Source of the DNA: Hoeflea prorocentri
GTDB taxonomy: Bacteria; Pseudomonadota; Alphaproteobacteria; Rhizobiales; Rhizobiaceae
Assembly: GCF_027944115.1 (NCBI RefSeq)
Contig: NZ_JAPJZI010000001.1
Span: 930,001 to 994,000, forward strand
DNA length: 64,000 nt
Direction of reading: 5' to 3'
Numbering within the stretch: the first letter of the stretch is position 1; each line of letters opens with the position of its first letter. Position numbers and translations under genes: made by a program. Below are positions 44,956 through 53,790 of the stretch, in pieces. Under the pieces are notes generated by a model. That model did not search any database. It was not told the origin of the DNA and was given only the letters and a program-made list of their open reading frames with translations.

Positions 44956-46563
44956 ATGGCTGTCCTTTCATCACAGATCGCGCCGTCCTCCCAGGCTTTC
45001 GCGGACAACAGCAAGGCTATGCATGCGCTTCTTGAAGACATGCGGCAGGTCGCGGCAACCGTTGAGCTCGGCGGCAGCGAACAGGCGCGCGAGCGGCATC
45101 TGGCGCGCGGCAAATTGCTGCCGCGTGAGCGGGTACGGCGGCTGCTGGATGCCAATTCCCCGTTTCTGGAAGTCGGTCAGTTTGCAGCTCACGGCATGTA
45201 TGGCGGAGATATCGCCAGCGCCGGTCTGATCACCGGCATAGGCCGGGTGTCGGGCAGGGATGTGATGATCGTGTGCAACGATGCAACGGTCAAAGGCGGC
45301 ACCTATTACCCGATGTCCGTGAAGAAGCACCTGCGGGCGCAGGAAATTGCGCAGGAGAACAACCTGCCATGCGTGTATCTGGTCGACAGCGGCGGCGCGA
45401 ACCTGCCGAACCAGGACGAGGTGTTTGCCGACCGTGAGCATTTCGGGCGGATATTCTTCAACCAGGCCAACATGTCGGCCAGCGGCCTTTCGCAAATCGC
45501 CGTTGTCATGGGCTCATGCACCGCTGGCGGCGCTTATGTGCCGGCAATGTCTGACGAGACCATTATCGTGCGCGAGCAGGGCACGATTTTCCTTGCCGGG
45601 CCACCTCTGGTGAAGGCCGCGACCGGGGAAGTCGTGACGGCTGAGGACCTTGGCGGCGGCGATGTGCACACACGGCTTTCCGGCGTTGCCGACCATCTGG
45701 CCAATGACGATGCCCATGCACTGGCGTTGGCCCGCAGAGCCGTCGCCAACTTGAATGCGGAGCGTGGCATACATGCCGATGTGCAAGCGTCCGAAGATCC
45801 TTTGTACGATCCTGCCGAGATTGCCGGCGTCGTTCCGCCGGATCTCAGGACGCCCTACGACATACGCGAGGTGATCGCCCGTCTTGTCGACGGTTCGCGC
45901 TTCGATGAGTTCAAGGCGCGTTACGGAACGACCCTCGTTTGCGGCTTTGCCCATGTACACGGCATGCCCGTCGGCATCGTTGCCAATAATGGCGTGTTGT
46001 TTTCCGAGAGCGCGGTCAAGGGCGCTCATTTTGTGGAACTGTGTTCGCAGCGGCGTATTCCGCTCGTCTTCCTGCAAAACATCACGGGTTTCATGGTCGG
46101 TCAGAAATATGAGTCCGGTGGCATCGCCAAGGACGGGGCAAAGCTGGTGACCGCGGTGGCGACCACCGCTGTGCCGAAGATAACAGTGCTTGTCGGCGGC
46201 TCGTTCGGGGCCGGCAACTACGGCATGTGCGGACGCGCCTACGGGCCGCGCTTTTTGTGGACATGGCCGAACAGCCGCATATCGGTCATGGGTGGGGAAC
46301 AGGCTGCCGGCGTTTTGGCAACCGTCAAACGCGAAGGCATCGAGCGCAAGGGTGGATCTTGGAGCGCCGAAGAAGAAAACCACTTCAAACAGCCGGTTAT
46401 CGATCAGTTTGAAGAGCAGGGGCATCCACTCTACGCATCGGCGCGCCTTTGGGATGACGGCATTGTCGATCCGCGCAAAACGCGGGACGTTCTGGCGCTG
46501 TCTCTTTCCGTTGCGCTGGGCAGTCCGGTCGGCCGAACGCAATTCGGCCTGTTCCGGATGTAG
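44956..46563 (+). CDS. mccB: 3-Methylcrotonyl-CoA carboxylase beta subunit
   Basis: Carboxyltransferase subunit, 535 residues, that moves the carboxyl group from biotin to methylcrotonyl-CoA. Family marks: [14 protein letters not shown], the CoA-binding core [35 protein letters not shown] (highly conserved in MCC beta), [15 protein letters not shown] and, near the C-terminus, [19 protein letters not shown] with [17 protein letters not shown]. It sits between ivd and mccA with short gaps, forming one operon. It could also be a geranyl-CoA carboxylase beta, but the neighbouring isovaleryl-type dehydrogenase favours MCC. Confidence 0.93.
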   Translation: MAVLSSQIAPSSQAFADNSKAMHALLEDMRQVAATVELGGSEQARERHLARGKLLPRERVRRLLDANSPFLEVGQFAAHGMYGGDIASAGLITGIGRVSGRDVMIVCNDATVKGGTYYPMSVKKHLRAQEIAQENNLPCVYLVDSGGANLPNQDEVFADREHFGRIFFNQANMSASGLSQIAVVMGSCTAGGAYVPAMSDETIIVREQGTIFLAGPPLVKAATGEVVTAEDLGGGDVHTRLSGVADHLANDDAHALALARRAVANLNAERGIHADVQASEDPLYDPAEIAGVVPPDLRTPYDIREVIARLVDGSRFDEFKARYGTTLVCGFAHVHGMPVGIVANNGVLFSESAVKGAHFVELCSQRRIPLVFLQNITGFMVGQKYESGGIAKDGAKLVTAVATTAVPKITVLVGGSFGAGNYGMCGRAYGPRFLWTWPNSRISVMGGEQAAGVLATVKREGIERKGGSWSAEEENHFKQPVIDQFEEQGHPLYASARLWDDGIVDPRKTRDVLALSLSVALGSPVGRTQFGLFRM

Positions 46564-46577
46564 GCGGGGATAGAAAC

Positions 46578-48581
46578 ATGTTCAGCAAGATACTGATCGC
46601 CAATCGCGGAGAAATCGCCTGCCGGGTCATCCGTACCGCGCGTCGTCTTGGCGTTTCCACGGTTGCTGTCTTCTCCGATGCCGACCGGGGTGCCTTGCAT
46701 GCGGAGCTGGCCGACGAGGCCGTTCACATCGGCGGGGCGGCGGCTGCGGAGAGCTATCTTGCGGGCGACCGGATCATCGATGCAGCGCTTTCGACAGGTG
46801 CCGAGGCGATTCATCCTGGCTACGGATTTCTTTCCGAAAACCCTGACTTCGTCGAGGCCGTTGAAAAGGCGGGGCTGACCTTCATAGGGCCTTCTGCCAA
46901 GGCCATACGGGCCATGGGGTTGAAGGATGCGGCAAAATCCTTGATGGAAGAGGCCGATGTTCCGGTGGTTCCGGGCTATCATGGCGAGGCGCAGGACCTG
47001 GTGGTGTTGGCTGGCAAGGCCAATGAAATCGGCTTTCCGGTGCTGATCAAGGCGCGGGCCGGCGGTGGCGGCAAGGGAATGCGGCTCGTTGACGATCCGA
47101 AGGATTTCGGAGATGCGCTCTCAGCTGCAAAACGTGAGGGCAAGGCGTCCTTCGGCGATGAACGGGTTCTGGTGGAAAAGTTCGTCGCCTCGCCGCGACA
47201 CATCGAGATCCAGGTTTTTGGCGACAATCATGGCAATGTGGTTCATCTCTTCGAACGGGATTGTTCACTGCAGCGACGCCATCAGAAGGTGATCGAAGAA
47301 GCGCCAGCGCCCGGTATGACGGATGAGATGCGCGAGGCCATGGGTGAGGCGGCGGTCAAGGCCGCAAAGGCGATTGGTTACAGCGGCGCAGGCACGGTCG
47401 AGTTCATTGTTGACGGCAGCGAAGGGCTTAAGTCGGATCGTTTCTATTTCATGGAGATGAACACAAGGCTTCAAGTTGAGCATCCGGTGACCGAGAGTAT
47501 TACCGGCCTTGATCTCGTCGAGTGGCAATTGCGCGTCGCATCCGGCGCGCCGCTTCCGCTTGCACAAGAAGATCTTACGATCAATGGCTGGTCCTTCGAA
47601 GCACGTGTTTATGCCGAAGATGCCAAACGTGGCTTTCTGCCGGCAACCGGGACGCTGTCGCGTCTGCGGTTCCCCAAGGAGGGCGTTCGTGTGGATTCCG
47701 GGGTGCGTGAAGGTGATACGATTACGCCGTTTTACGACCCGATGATTGCCAAGCTGATCGTGCACGGGCCCGATAGGGATACGGCACTCAAACGCATGGA
47801 GGTTGCCCTTAACCGGACAGAAGCCCTCGGCACGACCACCAATATCGCGTTTCTGGCGGCCTTATGCCGGCAGAAGGATTTTGCCCAGGGTGATGTTGAT
47901 ACCGGTCTGATCGATCGCGAGCTTGACAACCTCAACGCGGCTGCCCCGGTTCCGGATCTCATGATTGCTCTTGCCGCGGTTGCGGTGCTGGAACCAAATG
48001 GTTCCGACCCGGCATCCGACCCATTTGAAACACTTGGCATGTGGTCCCACTGGACGCCGCCCAAACGGGTAGTGCATCTTGTGAACGGAGACGCAGAGTA
48101 CGAACTTGCGGTTTTCAGGCTTACGTCAACAAGGTGGAGTGTCTCGAACTATCGTGAGAGCAGCAGCAGCTTTGACACGGTTGAGTTCGAACTTGTTTCA
48201 AACCAAGGCGGCGAGATGCGCGTGGACCATGAAGGCCGGATATTCGGCGCGCGGTCCTTGCGTATTGGAGGTGAGCTGACGCTCATGAGCGGCGGAGCCT
48301 CTTTCTCGTTTGTACTGCCGGATGTTTCCGTCGGGGAGTTCGATACGGACGAAGGAGGCGATCGCCTTGTCGCGCCGATGCCGGGGGTCATCAAGCAGAT
48401 GAGTGCGGCCGCCGGTCAAAGTGTTGAACCGGACACAGCGCTCATTGTCATGGAAGCGATGAAAATGGAGTTGACGCTGACGGCGCCGCGTGCCGGTGTG
48501 ATTGCCGAGATTACCGTGTCGGAAGGCGACCAGGTGGCGGACGGCGATCTGCTCCTGTCGCTCGAACCGCAGGGCGACTAA
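46578..48581 (+). CDS. mccA: 3-Methylcrotonyl-CoA carboxylase alpha (biotin) subunit
   Basis: Biotin carboxylase plus biotin carrier subunit, 667 residues. Domains in order: N-terminal KILIANRGEIACRVIRTARR, ATP-grasp with KARAGGGGKGMRLVDDP, FERDCSLQRRHQKVIEEAP, the metal-site MEMNTRLQVEHPVTE (about 290-305), the biotin-carboxylase C-terminus (FEARVYAEDAKRGFLP) to about 450, an MCC BT-like linker (about 470-590) and the carrier domain with MEAMKMELTLTAPRAG, where the central Lys carries biotin. Fits the MCC alpha length. Methylglutaconyl-CoA hydratase and HMG-CoA lyase are not found downstream, so the pathway is completed elsewhere. Confidence 0.93.
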   Translation: MFSKILIANRGEIACRVIRTARRLGVSTVAVFSDADRGALHAELADEAVHIGGAAAAESYLAGDRIIDAALSTGAEAIHPGYGFLSENPDFVEAVEKAGLTFIGPSAKAIRAMGLKDAAKSLMEEADVPVVPGYHGEAQDLVVLAGKANEIGFPVLIKARAGGGGKGMRLVDDPKDFGDALSAAKREGKASFGDERVLVEKFVASPRHIEIQVFGDNHGNVVHLFERDCSLQRRHQKVIEEAPAPGMTDEMREAMGEAAVKAAKAIGYSGAGTVEFIVDGSEGLKSDRFYFMEMNTRLQVEHPVTESITGLDLVEWQLRVASGAPLPLAQEDLTINGWSFEARVYAEDAKRGFLPATGTLSRLRFPKEGVRVDSGVREGDTITPFYDPMIAKLIVHGPDRDTALKRMEVALNRTEALGTTTNIAFLAALCRQKDFAQGDVDTGLIDRELDNLNAAAPVPDLMIALAAVAVLEPNGSDPASDPFETLGMWSHWTPPKRVVHLVNGDAEYELAVFRLTSTRWSVSNYRESSSSFDTVEFELVSNQGGEMRVDHEGRIFGARSLRIGGELTLMSGGASFSFVLPDVSVGEFDTDEGGDRLVAPMPGVIKQMSAAAGQSVEPDTALIVMEAMKMELTLTAPRAGVIAEITVSEGDQVADGDLLLSLEPQGD

Positions 48582-48762
48582 GGCGCTCCAACCGAATCAC
48601 AGAAGGATTTTGCCGGGCAGCAGGCCCACTGTGCGCAGGCGCATAATGTGCGCATCCGAAATCGTGCCATATTGGCCACAATCTTCTCAAATAGGGCGCG
48701 AAAATACCTTTTTCACACATGTAGAAGTTGCCGGACGTTGCAAAAACGTAAGTTTTGCGTAA
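48582..48762. other. Intergenic region before the sRNA candidate
   Basis: No gene seen. It contains a GTGCGCA direct repeat near 48630-48655, and an inverted repeat GCAAAA-N7-TTTTGC (48740-48758) immediately before the small-RNA candidate that could be part of its promoter or 5' end. Confidence 0.35.
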
Positions 48763-48839
48763 GCTTTGTAATATATTGTTGTTGCAGAATTCTATTTCCT
48801 CCCTAGACTCAGGCTGCTTTATCGGCAGCCTTCTTTTTT
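48763..48839 (+). ncRNA. Candidate MmgR/alpha-r8 (suhB-type) trans-acting sRNA
   Basis: The sequence TTTCCTCCCT (48795-48804) lies upstream of an intrinsic terminator ending at 48839. MmgR of Sinorhizobium meliloti is, as I recall, about 77 nt long with a conserved unpaired UUUCCUCCCU at about nt 33-42 and a terminal hairpin; counting back 32 bases from the decamer gives a start of 48763 and an end-to-end length of 77, in agreement. The decamer is complementary to Shine-Dalgarno sequences. The 5' boundary is inferred, not observed; the -10/-35 is unclear. It lies between mccA and a DUF924 gene. Confidence 0.5.
48811..48839 (+). terminator. Rho-independent terminator of the sRNA candidate
   Basis: Stem AGGCTGC (48811-48817) and GCAGCCT (48825-48831), loop TTTATCG, then TCTTTTTT. 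Too far (230 bases) to be the natural terminator of mccA only. Confidence 0.9.
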
Positions 48840-49050
48840 GTTAAAATTCAAATAGTTGACTGGCTCGCTTAGATCCGTGCTCGCGCCGAATCGTCCCGGG
48901 TCTTGTGCGAGTGATTCGTGCAATCCGGCTGTTTTAGGGCAAGAATTGGATTACGGATTCAATTTTTCCGTTTAATGACAAGCAAAGTCGAAAAAGGCAG
49001 GTTTGTATCGCCGCGGATGTGAAATCGAAATGCGGTGCTGGGAGAAGGCA
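48840..49050. other. Intergenic leader of the DUF924 gene
   Basis: About 210 bases without a gene; AT-rich first part (GTTAAAATTCAAATAG) then mixed composition, ending with the ribosome site GGAGAAGG at 49038-49046. No promoter of high confidence was found. Confidence 0.35.
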
Positions 49051-49608
49051 ATGAGCGAAGTCCGGATAGAGAACGCCGATGCAGTCAACCGCTTCTGGTT
49101 TGATGAACTGAAACCTGAAGACTGGTTCACCAAGAGCGATGAGCTTGACAAGGATATAGCCAACCGGTTCGGGGCAACGCATCTGTCACTGGCGGGAAAC
49201 ATACCACAGCAATGGTGGGACTCGGCGGACAGTGTCCTTGCGCTCGTGCTTGTCTTCGATCAGTTCCCCCGCAATATCTACCGGGGAACACCACTTGCAT
49301 TTGCAACGGATTGTCTTGCCTTGAAGGAGGCGAAAGCTGCGATTGCCGCGGGGCTGGATCAGCTTGTGGATGAGACGCGGCGGGCGTTTTTCTACATGCC
49401 GTTTGAACATTCGGAAGAGCTGTCCGATCAGGATCGGGCCGTGGAACTGTTTTCGCGACTGGGCAATGAAGAAATGCTTCGCTACGCGCATATGCATCGC
49501 GACGTGATCGTGCGCTACGGGCGTTTTCCGCATCGCAATGCCATTCTCGGCCGCGAGAACACGGCTGAGGAAACTACCTATCTTGCAGAGCCGGGGGCCG
49601 GGTTCTAG
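49051..49608 (+). CDS. DUF924 family protein
   Basis: A 185-residue cytosolic helical protein of the DUF924 family, recognised from VNRFWFDELKPEDWF at the N-terminus, then WWDSADSVLALVLVFDQFPR, FFYMPFEHSEELSDQD and the C-terminal RYGRFPHRNAILGRENTAEE. The ATG at 49051 has a strong GGAGAAGG; the frame is open 16 codons upstream. The family has no assigned function. Possibly read from its own promoter. Confidence 0.9.
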   Translation: MSEVRIENADAVNRFWFDELKPEDWFTKSDELDKDIANRFGATHLSLAGNIPQQWWDSADSVLALVLVFDQFPRNIYRGTPLAFATDCLALKEAKAAIAAGLDQLVDETRRAFFYMPFEHSEELSDQDRAVELFSRLGNEEMLRYAHMHRDVIVRYGRFPHRNAILGRENTAEETTYLAEPGAGF

Positions 49609-49725
49609 GCAGGCTATGCTTCATGCACTGCAAACAATGGTTGTGGATTTGGTCACGACGCGAGGCTGTCAAAACCCTGCATTCGTCCTATACCGTCATA
49701 TGAATCGATTGGGGAAAAGCCGGTG

Positions 49726-52215
49726 ATGCCGCTCCTGTCGCGTTTCTTGGTCATATGCGCTCTCTGCCTCGGCATTTTTGCCGTTTCAGGATACCCGTCC
49801 TTTGCCCAGACAAATGCGGGCTCATCCTCCGTTTCTTTCACATCCGACGATGTCAAAGCCGCCAACAAACAGATTGATGGGGCTGACGAGGAACTGGACA
49901 ACTTCCGGGAAAAGGAAGACGCCGCGCTTAACGACGACCTTCGTCTTGTTGAGCTGCAGCAGCAGCTTGAGGACATAGCTGCCTCAATGGAGCAGATCTA
50001 CAAGGATCTGCAGCCCCGTCTTGAAAGCATCAAGGCGCGTGAAACCGAGCTTGGTGACCCTCCGGGCGAAGGTGATCCGGAAGAACCGCTAACGCTAAGG
50101 CAGGAGCGTACGAAGCTGGCGGCCGACCGCGCTGCGGTCAATGCGGAAATCGGTGAGGTTCAAAATGTAGCGGATCGGGCGAGAACGCTCGCCGAGGAAG
50201 TGTCAGGGCTTCGCAGAACCCTTTTCCGGCAGACCCTACTCGGCCGGTCCGACCTTTCGGAGAAGAACTTCGAGGCCGCGGGCAGGGCGTTGGACCAGGA
50301 AGTCCGCGAGCTCGTCACCCGCATATCAAGCTGGTTTTCCTTCACATGGTCGTTCGAGAGGCGGGCCTTTTTGTCCGCGATTACTCTCACTTTGCTCTTT
50401 GGTGTACTCTTTGTTTACAGCGAATACCGGCTTTTCTCGCGGTTTGTGAAACAGGACCGGTCGCAGACCAATCCGTCTGCATTCAGCAAACATACATTCG
50501 CATTCTGGTCGACGCTGCTGCCCGCAATCGGCGTCGCAATCTTTTGTTCTCTGGCGCTCTTTTTTCTGGATAATTTCAATGTCCTTCGTCGGGATATCGC
50601 AAACCTCCTGACACCGCTCGTCCAGTTCATCATTGTGCTTTTCTTTGTCGGCCGACTAGCCAATGCGGTTCTGGCTCCCGCTCACCCCCATTGGCGGCTG
50701 GTCAACGTTTCCGATCGCGGTGCCCATACGCTTTGGTGGCTGATCTTCGGGATGACCTTCATCAACGCGTTCGATTACCTGGCCGGCAGCGTATCGGATG
50801 TGCTGCAGTCGCCGGCGATCTTGACCATTGCGCGCAGCTTCGTTGCATCGGTCCTCATCGGGGGGCTGCTGGTCTTGCTGTCGCGTGTCCAGCCGATGAA
50901 AACCGATGATGGATCCAGCAAGCCCTGGCCCCGCAGTGTTTCAATCCCGCTGATGGTCCTCGGATTGGCTCTCATCCTGTTTTCGGTGTTCGGCTATGTG
51001 GGCCTTACACGTTTCGTTGCAACGCAGGTGATCATCCTGGGCGCATTGCTTGTCGCGATGTATCTGGGGTTCCTTTCAGCCAAAGCCGTCTCGGAGCCGG
51101 AGGATTTCAAAGCCTCATCGCTTGGACAAGTGCTTTCCAACCGGTTCAACCTTGGTCCGATTGCTGTTGAGCAGATCGGCCTGCTGTGCGGCCTTTCGAT
51201 CTATGTGCTGGTTCTCGTATTCGGCGTTCCGGTGATCTTCCTGATCTGGGGCTATCACATCCGTGATATCCAGAGCTGGGTCGCGGACAGCTTCAGCCAG
51301 ATTACTGTCGGCAATGTCACCATATCGCTGTCCGGTATTCTTGTCGGACTTGTCGTTTTTGCCGTTGGCTATTTCATCAGCCGCTGGTTCCAGCGTTGGC
51401 TGGACGAGAATGTCATGCGTCGCAGCCGTATGGAAACAGGTCTGCGCAACTCGGTGCGAACCGGCATTGGCTATCTTGGCATTGCCATTGCGGCGATTAT
51501 CGGTCTTTCCGTTGCCGGCCTTAACCTTTCGAACGTGGCGCTGGTTGCCGGTGCGCTTTCGGTCGGCATCGGCTTCGGGCTGCAGAACATCGTCAACAAT
51601 TTCGTCTCGGGGCTGATCCTGCTCATCGAACGGCCGTTCAAGGTCGGCGATTGGGTGGTGACCGGATCAACACAAGGCTTCGTGCGGCACATCTCGGTGC
51701 GCGCGACGGAGATCGAAACGTTCCAGCGTCAATCGGTCATCGTGCCGAATTCCGAGTTCATCAATACGCCGGTGGCCAACTGGACCCACCGCAATTCGAT
51801 CGGACGCCAGGAGATTGCGGTCGGTGTTTCCTACGATTCCGATCCGCGCCGGGTCATGGCCATACTGGACGAGATTGCGGAAAACCACGATCTGGTCCTA
51901 CGTGATCCTCCGCCATTCGTCGTTTTTGTCGGTTTCGGCGCTTCGTCTCTCGACTTTGAGCTGCGGGTTTACATGAGCGACGTGCTTTCCGGGCTGTCGA
52001 TCGCCACCGAACTGCGTACGCAGATATTCGAGCGGTTCCGCGAGGAAGGCATTGAGATTCCGTTCCCGCAGACCGATGTGCATATCAAGGAACCAAAGGA
52101 CGGCGAGGCGTCTGTCGCTGAAGAGGCCAAGAAGCGCTTGCAGGCGCAGGCGGCTGAGCAGAAAAATGCGGACGATCCGCAGCCATTACCCCGGCGGCAC
52201 GACCCGGACGATTAA
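49726..52215 (+). CDS. Large mechanosensitive channel, MscS superfamily (DUF3772/MscK-like)
   Basis: An 829-residue inner-membrane channel expected to open on osmotic downshock. Order: signal-like N-terminus (1-28, ending PSFAQTN), a periplasmic coiled-coil DUF3772 region (about 40-190, rich in Glu/Arg), about ten helices (200-555), then the MscS core: pore helix and beta domain with VALVAGALSVGIGFGLQNIV, NNFVSGLILLIERPFKVGDW and VRATEIETFQRQSVIVPNSE. The charged C-terminal tail has AAEQKNADDPQP. GTG at 49723 and ATG at 49726 are adjacent; the ATG is given. Confidence 0.9.
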   Translation: MPLLSRFLVICALCLGIFAVSGYPSFAQTNAGSSSVSFTSDDVKAANKQIDGADEELDNFREKEDAALNDDLRLVELQQQLEDIAASMEQIYKDLQPRLESIKARETELGDPPGEGDPEEPLTLRQERTKLAADRAAVNAEIGEVQNVADRARTLAEEVSGLRRTLFRQTLLGRSDLSEKNFEAAGRALDQEVRELVTRISSWFSFTWSFERRAFLSAITLTLLFGVLFVYSEYRLFSRFVKQDRSQTNPSAFSKHTFAFWSTLLPAIGVAIFCSLALFFLDNFNVLRRDIANLLTPLVQFIIVLFFVGRLANAVLAPAHPHWRLVNVSDRGAHTLWWLIFGMTFINAFDYLAGSVSDVLQSPAILTIARSFVASVLIGGLLVLLSRVQPMKTDDGSSKPWPRSVSIPLMVLGLALILFSVFGYVGLTRFVATQVIILGALLVAMYLGFLSAKAVSEPEDFKASSLGQVLSNRFNLGPIAVEQIGLLCGLSIYVLVLVFGVPVIFLIWGYHIRDIQSWVADSFSQITVGNVTISLSGILVGLVVFAVGYFISRWFQRWLDENVMRRSRMETGLRNSVRTGIGYLGIAIAAIIGLSVAGLNLSNVALVAGALSVGIGFGLQNIVNNFVSGLILLIERPFKVGDWVVTGSTQGFVRHISVRATEIETFQRQSVIVPNSEFINTPVANWTHRNSIGRQEIAVGVSYDSDPRRVMAILDEIAENHDLVLRDPPPFVVFVGFGASSLDFELRVYMSDVLSGLSIATELRTQIFERFREEGIEIPFPQTDVHIKEPKDGEASVAEEAKKRLQAQAAEQKNADDPQPLPRRHDPDD

Positions 52216-52323
52216 CGCCGGTTTTCGCAGTTCATTAACCGTTTGAGCAAATGGACGGCCCAAAACCTGCCTGAGATCGGGATGATTCACGGCTTTTGAA
52301 CCTTGCCGCGATAGTCCGGCGGT

Positions 52324-53790
52324 ATGAACGAGCGGGTGACTGAACCAGATATCGCCGATACGGCGCGTACGGTACCACTGTGTGTCGATCTCGACGGCAC
52401 GCTGGTGAAGACCGATACGCTCTGGGAAAGCCTGATCGGTCTTCTATTGAAGAACCCGTTCCTGCTCTTTGCGGCAGTGGCATGGATTTTTCGCGGCAAG
52501 GCTGTGCTGAAAAACGAGGTGGCGGCGCGCATCGACCGTGACGCTTCCTCATGGCCCTATCGCGAGGAAGTTATCGATTTCCTCAAGAGCGAGAAGCAAA
52601 GGGGACGTTACATCGTCCTGGCAACCGGTGCGCCCGAGAAAGTCGCACAGCCGATTGCAGATCATCTCGGCCTGTTTGATGAAGTCCTGCATACGACGTC
52701 GCAAGTCAATCTGACCGCACATCGCAAGCGGGACAAGCTGATTGAACGTTTTGGCGCCGGCGGTTTTGACTATGTGGGTGACAGCCGGGACGATGTTGCC
52801 GTCTTCGAGGCAGCCAATCGAGCGATCCTGGTCGCGCCGGACGGTACCGCATCCCGCTGGGCGGACAGCCATGATGCTGACGTTCTGGTTGAAAGCCGGA
52901 TGAATCTCAAGCTTATCCTCAAGGCGATGCGTGTTCATCAGTGGCTGAAGAATGTGCTGCTTGCCGTGCCGCTTGTGCTGCTTCACGAGTTGTTGAATTT
53001 CGGTCTGCTGGTGAGCGTCATCACAGCGTTCTTCTCCTTTTCGTTTGCTGCTTCGTCGATCTATCTTTTCAACGATCTGACGGATCTGGAGAATGACCGG
53101 CTGCATCACCGAAAGAAGAACCGGCCGCTTGCCAGCGGTGCTTTGAGCATAGCAAGTGGGATGAAGCTGGCCAGCGCGCTTCTCGCCGGATCCGTCGTGC
53201 TTGCCCTGTTCCTGCCGGCGACCTATTTCGGCGTGCTGCTTATCTATATCGCGGCGACAACAGCCTATTCGTTCGTCCTGAAACGCAAGCTGCTCGTGGA
53301 TGTCTTCACCCTTGCCGGTCTTTTTACGCTTCGCATCATTGCGGGTGCCGCGGCCATCCAGGTCGCTCTGTCCTTCTGGCTGCTTGCCTTCTCGATCTTC
53401 TTCTTCCTCTCGCTTGCCCTGGTCAAACGCTACGTGGAACTGCTGGAGCTCTCGGACGAAAAGGGCTCGAAGAAACTCGGTCGCGGCTACTATGCGCTGG
53501 ATTTCGATATGATCGGCCAGGCCGGCATTTCGTCCGCATTCGGTGCGGCGCTCGTGCTTGCGCTTTACATCCACAGCGACGAAGTCCAGGAGATGTACCG
53601 GATGCCGGCCTTGCTTTGGCCGCTGTGCCCGATGGTTGTCTATATGCTGCTGCGCATCTGGATGATCGCGCGGCGTGGTGAAGTCCACGATGACCCGGTC
53701 GTTTTTATCATGGGTGACTGGCGCAGCCAGCTTGTGATGGCCATCGGCGCGGTTCTGGTCATCCTGGCGGCGACGGCCTATCCGTTATGA
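52324..53790 (+). CDS. HAD-UbiA fusion: polyprenyl-phosphate phosphoribosyltransferase-like enzyme with phosphatase domain
   Basis: A 488-residue two-domain protein. Residues 15-195 form a HAD hydrolase (VDLDGTLVKTD; VGDSRDDVAVFEA). Residues 198-488 form a UbiA prenyltransferase with about eight helices, VHQWLKNVLL, the NDxxDxxxD motif in YLFNDLTDLENDRLHHRKKN, and the second Asp region KLLVDVFTLAGLFTLRIIAG. This subgroup resembles mycobacterial decaprenyl-phosphate phosphoribose synthase (Rv3806c) and rhizobial NoeC more than ubiquinone enzymes. The HAD part could remove the 5-phosphate, a separate protein in mycobacteria; this is inference. ATGA-overlaps the DprE1-like gene. Confidence 0.82.
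   Translation: MNERVTEPDIADTARTVPLCVDLDGTLVKTDTLWESLIGLLLKNPFLLFAAVAWIFRGKAVLKNEVAARIDRDASSWPYREEVIDFLKSEKQRGRYIVLATGAPEKVAQPIADHLGLFDEVLHTTSQVNLTAHRKRDKLIERFGAGGFDYVGDSRDDVAVFEAANRAILVAPDGTASRWADSHDADVLVESRMNLKLILKAMRVHQWLKNVLLAVPLVLLHELLNFGLLVSVITAFFSFSFAASSIYLFNDLTDLENDRLHHRKKNRPLASGALSIASGMKLASALLAGSVVLALFLPATYFGVLLIYIAATTAYSFVLKRKLLVDVFTLAGLFTLRIIAGAAAIQVALSFWLLAFSIFFFLSLALVKRYVELLELSDEKGSKKLGRGYYALDFDMIGQAGISSAFGAALVLALYIHSDEVQEMYRMPALLWPLCPMVVYMLLRIWMIARRGEVHDDPVVFIMGDWRSQLVMAIGAVLVILAATAYPL

Noticed and set aside
52549-53688. Long antisense open frame (379 codons) inside the HAD-UbiA gene
   Set aside because: Exact shadow of a well-supported gene; charged, repetitive composition typical of antisense frames in GC-rich DNA.
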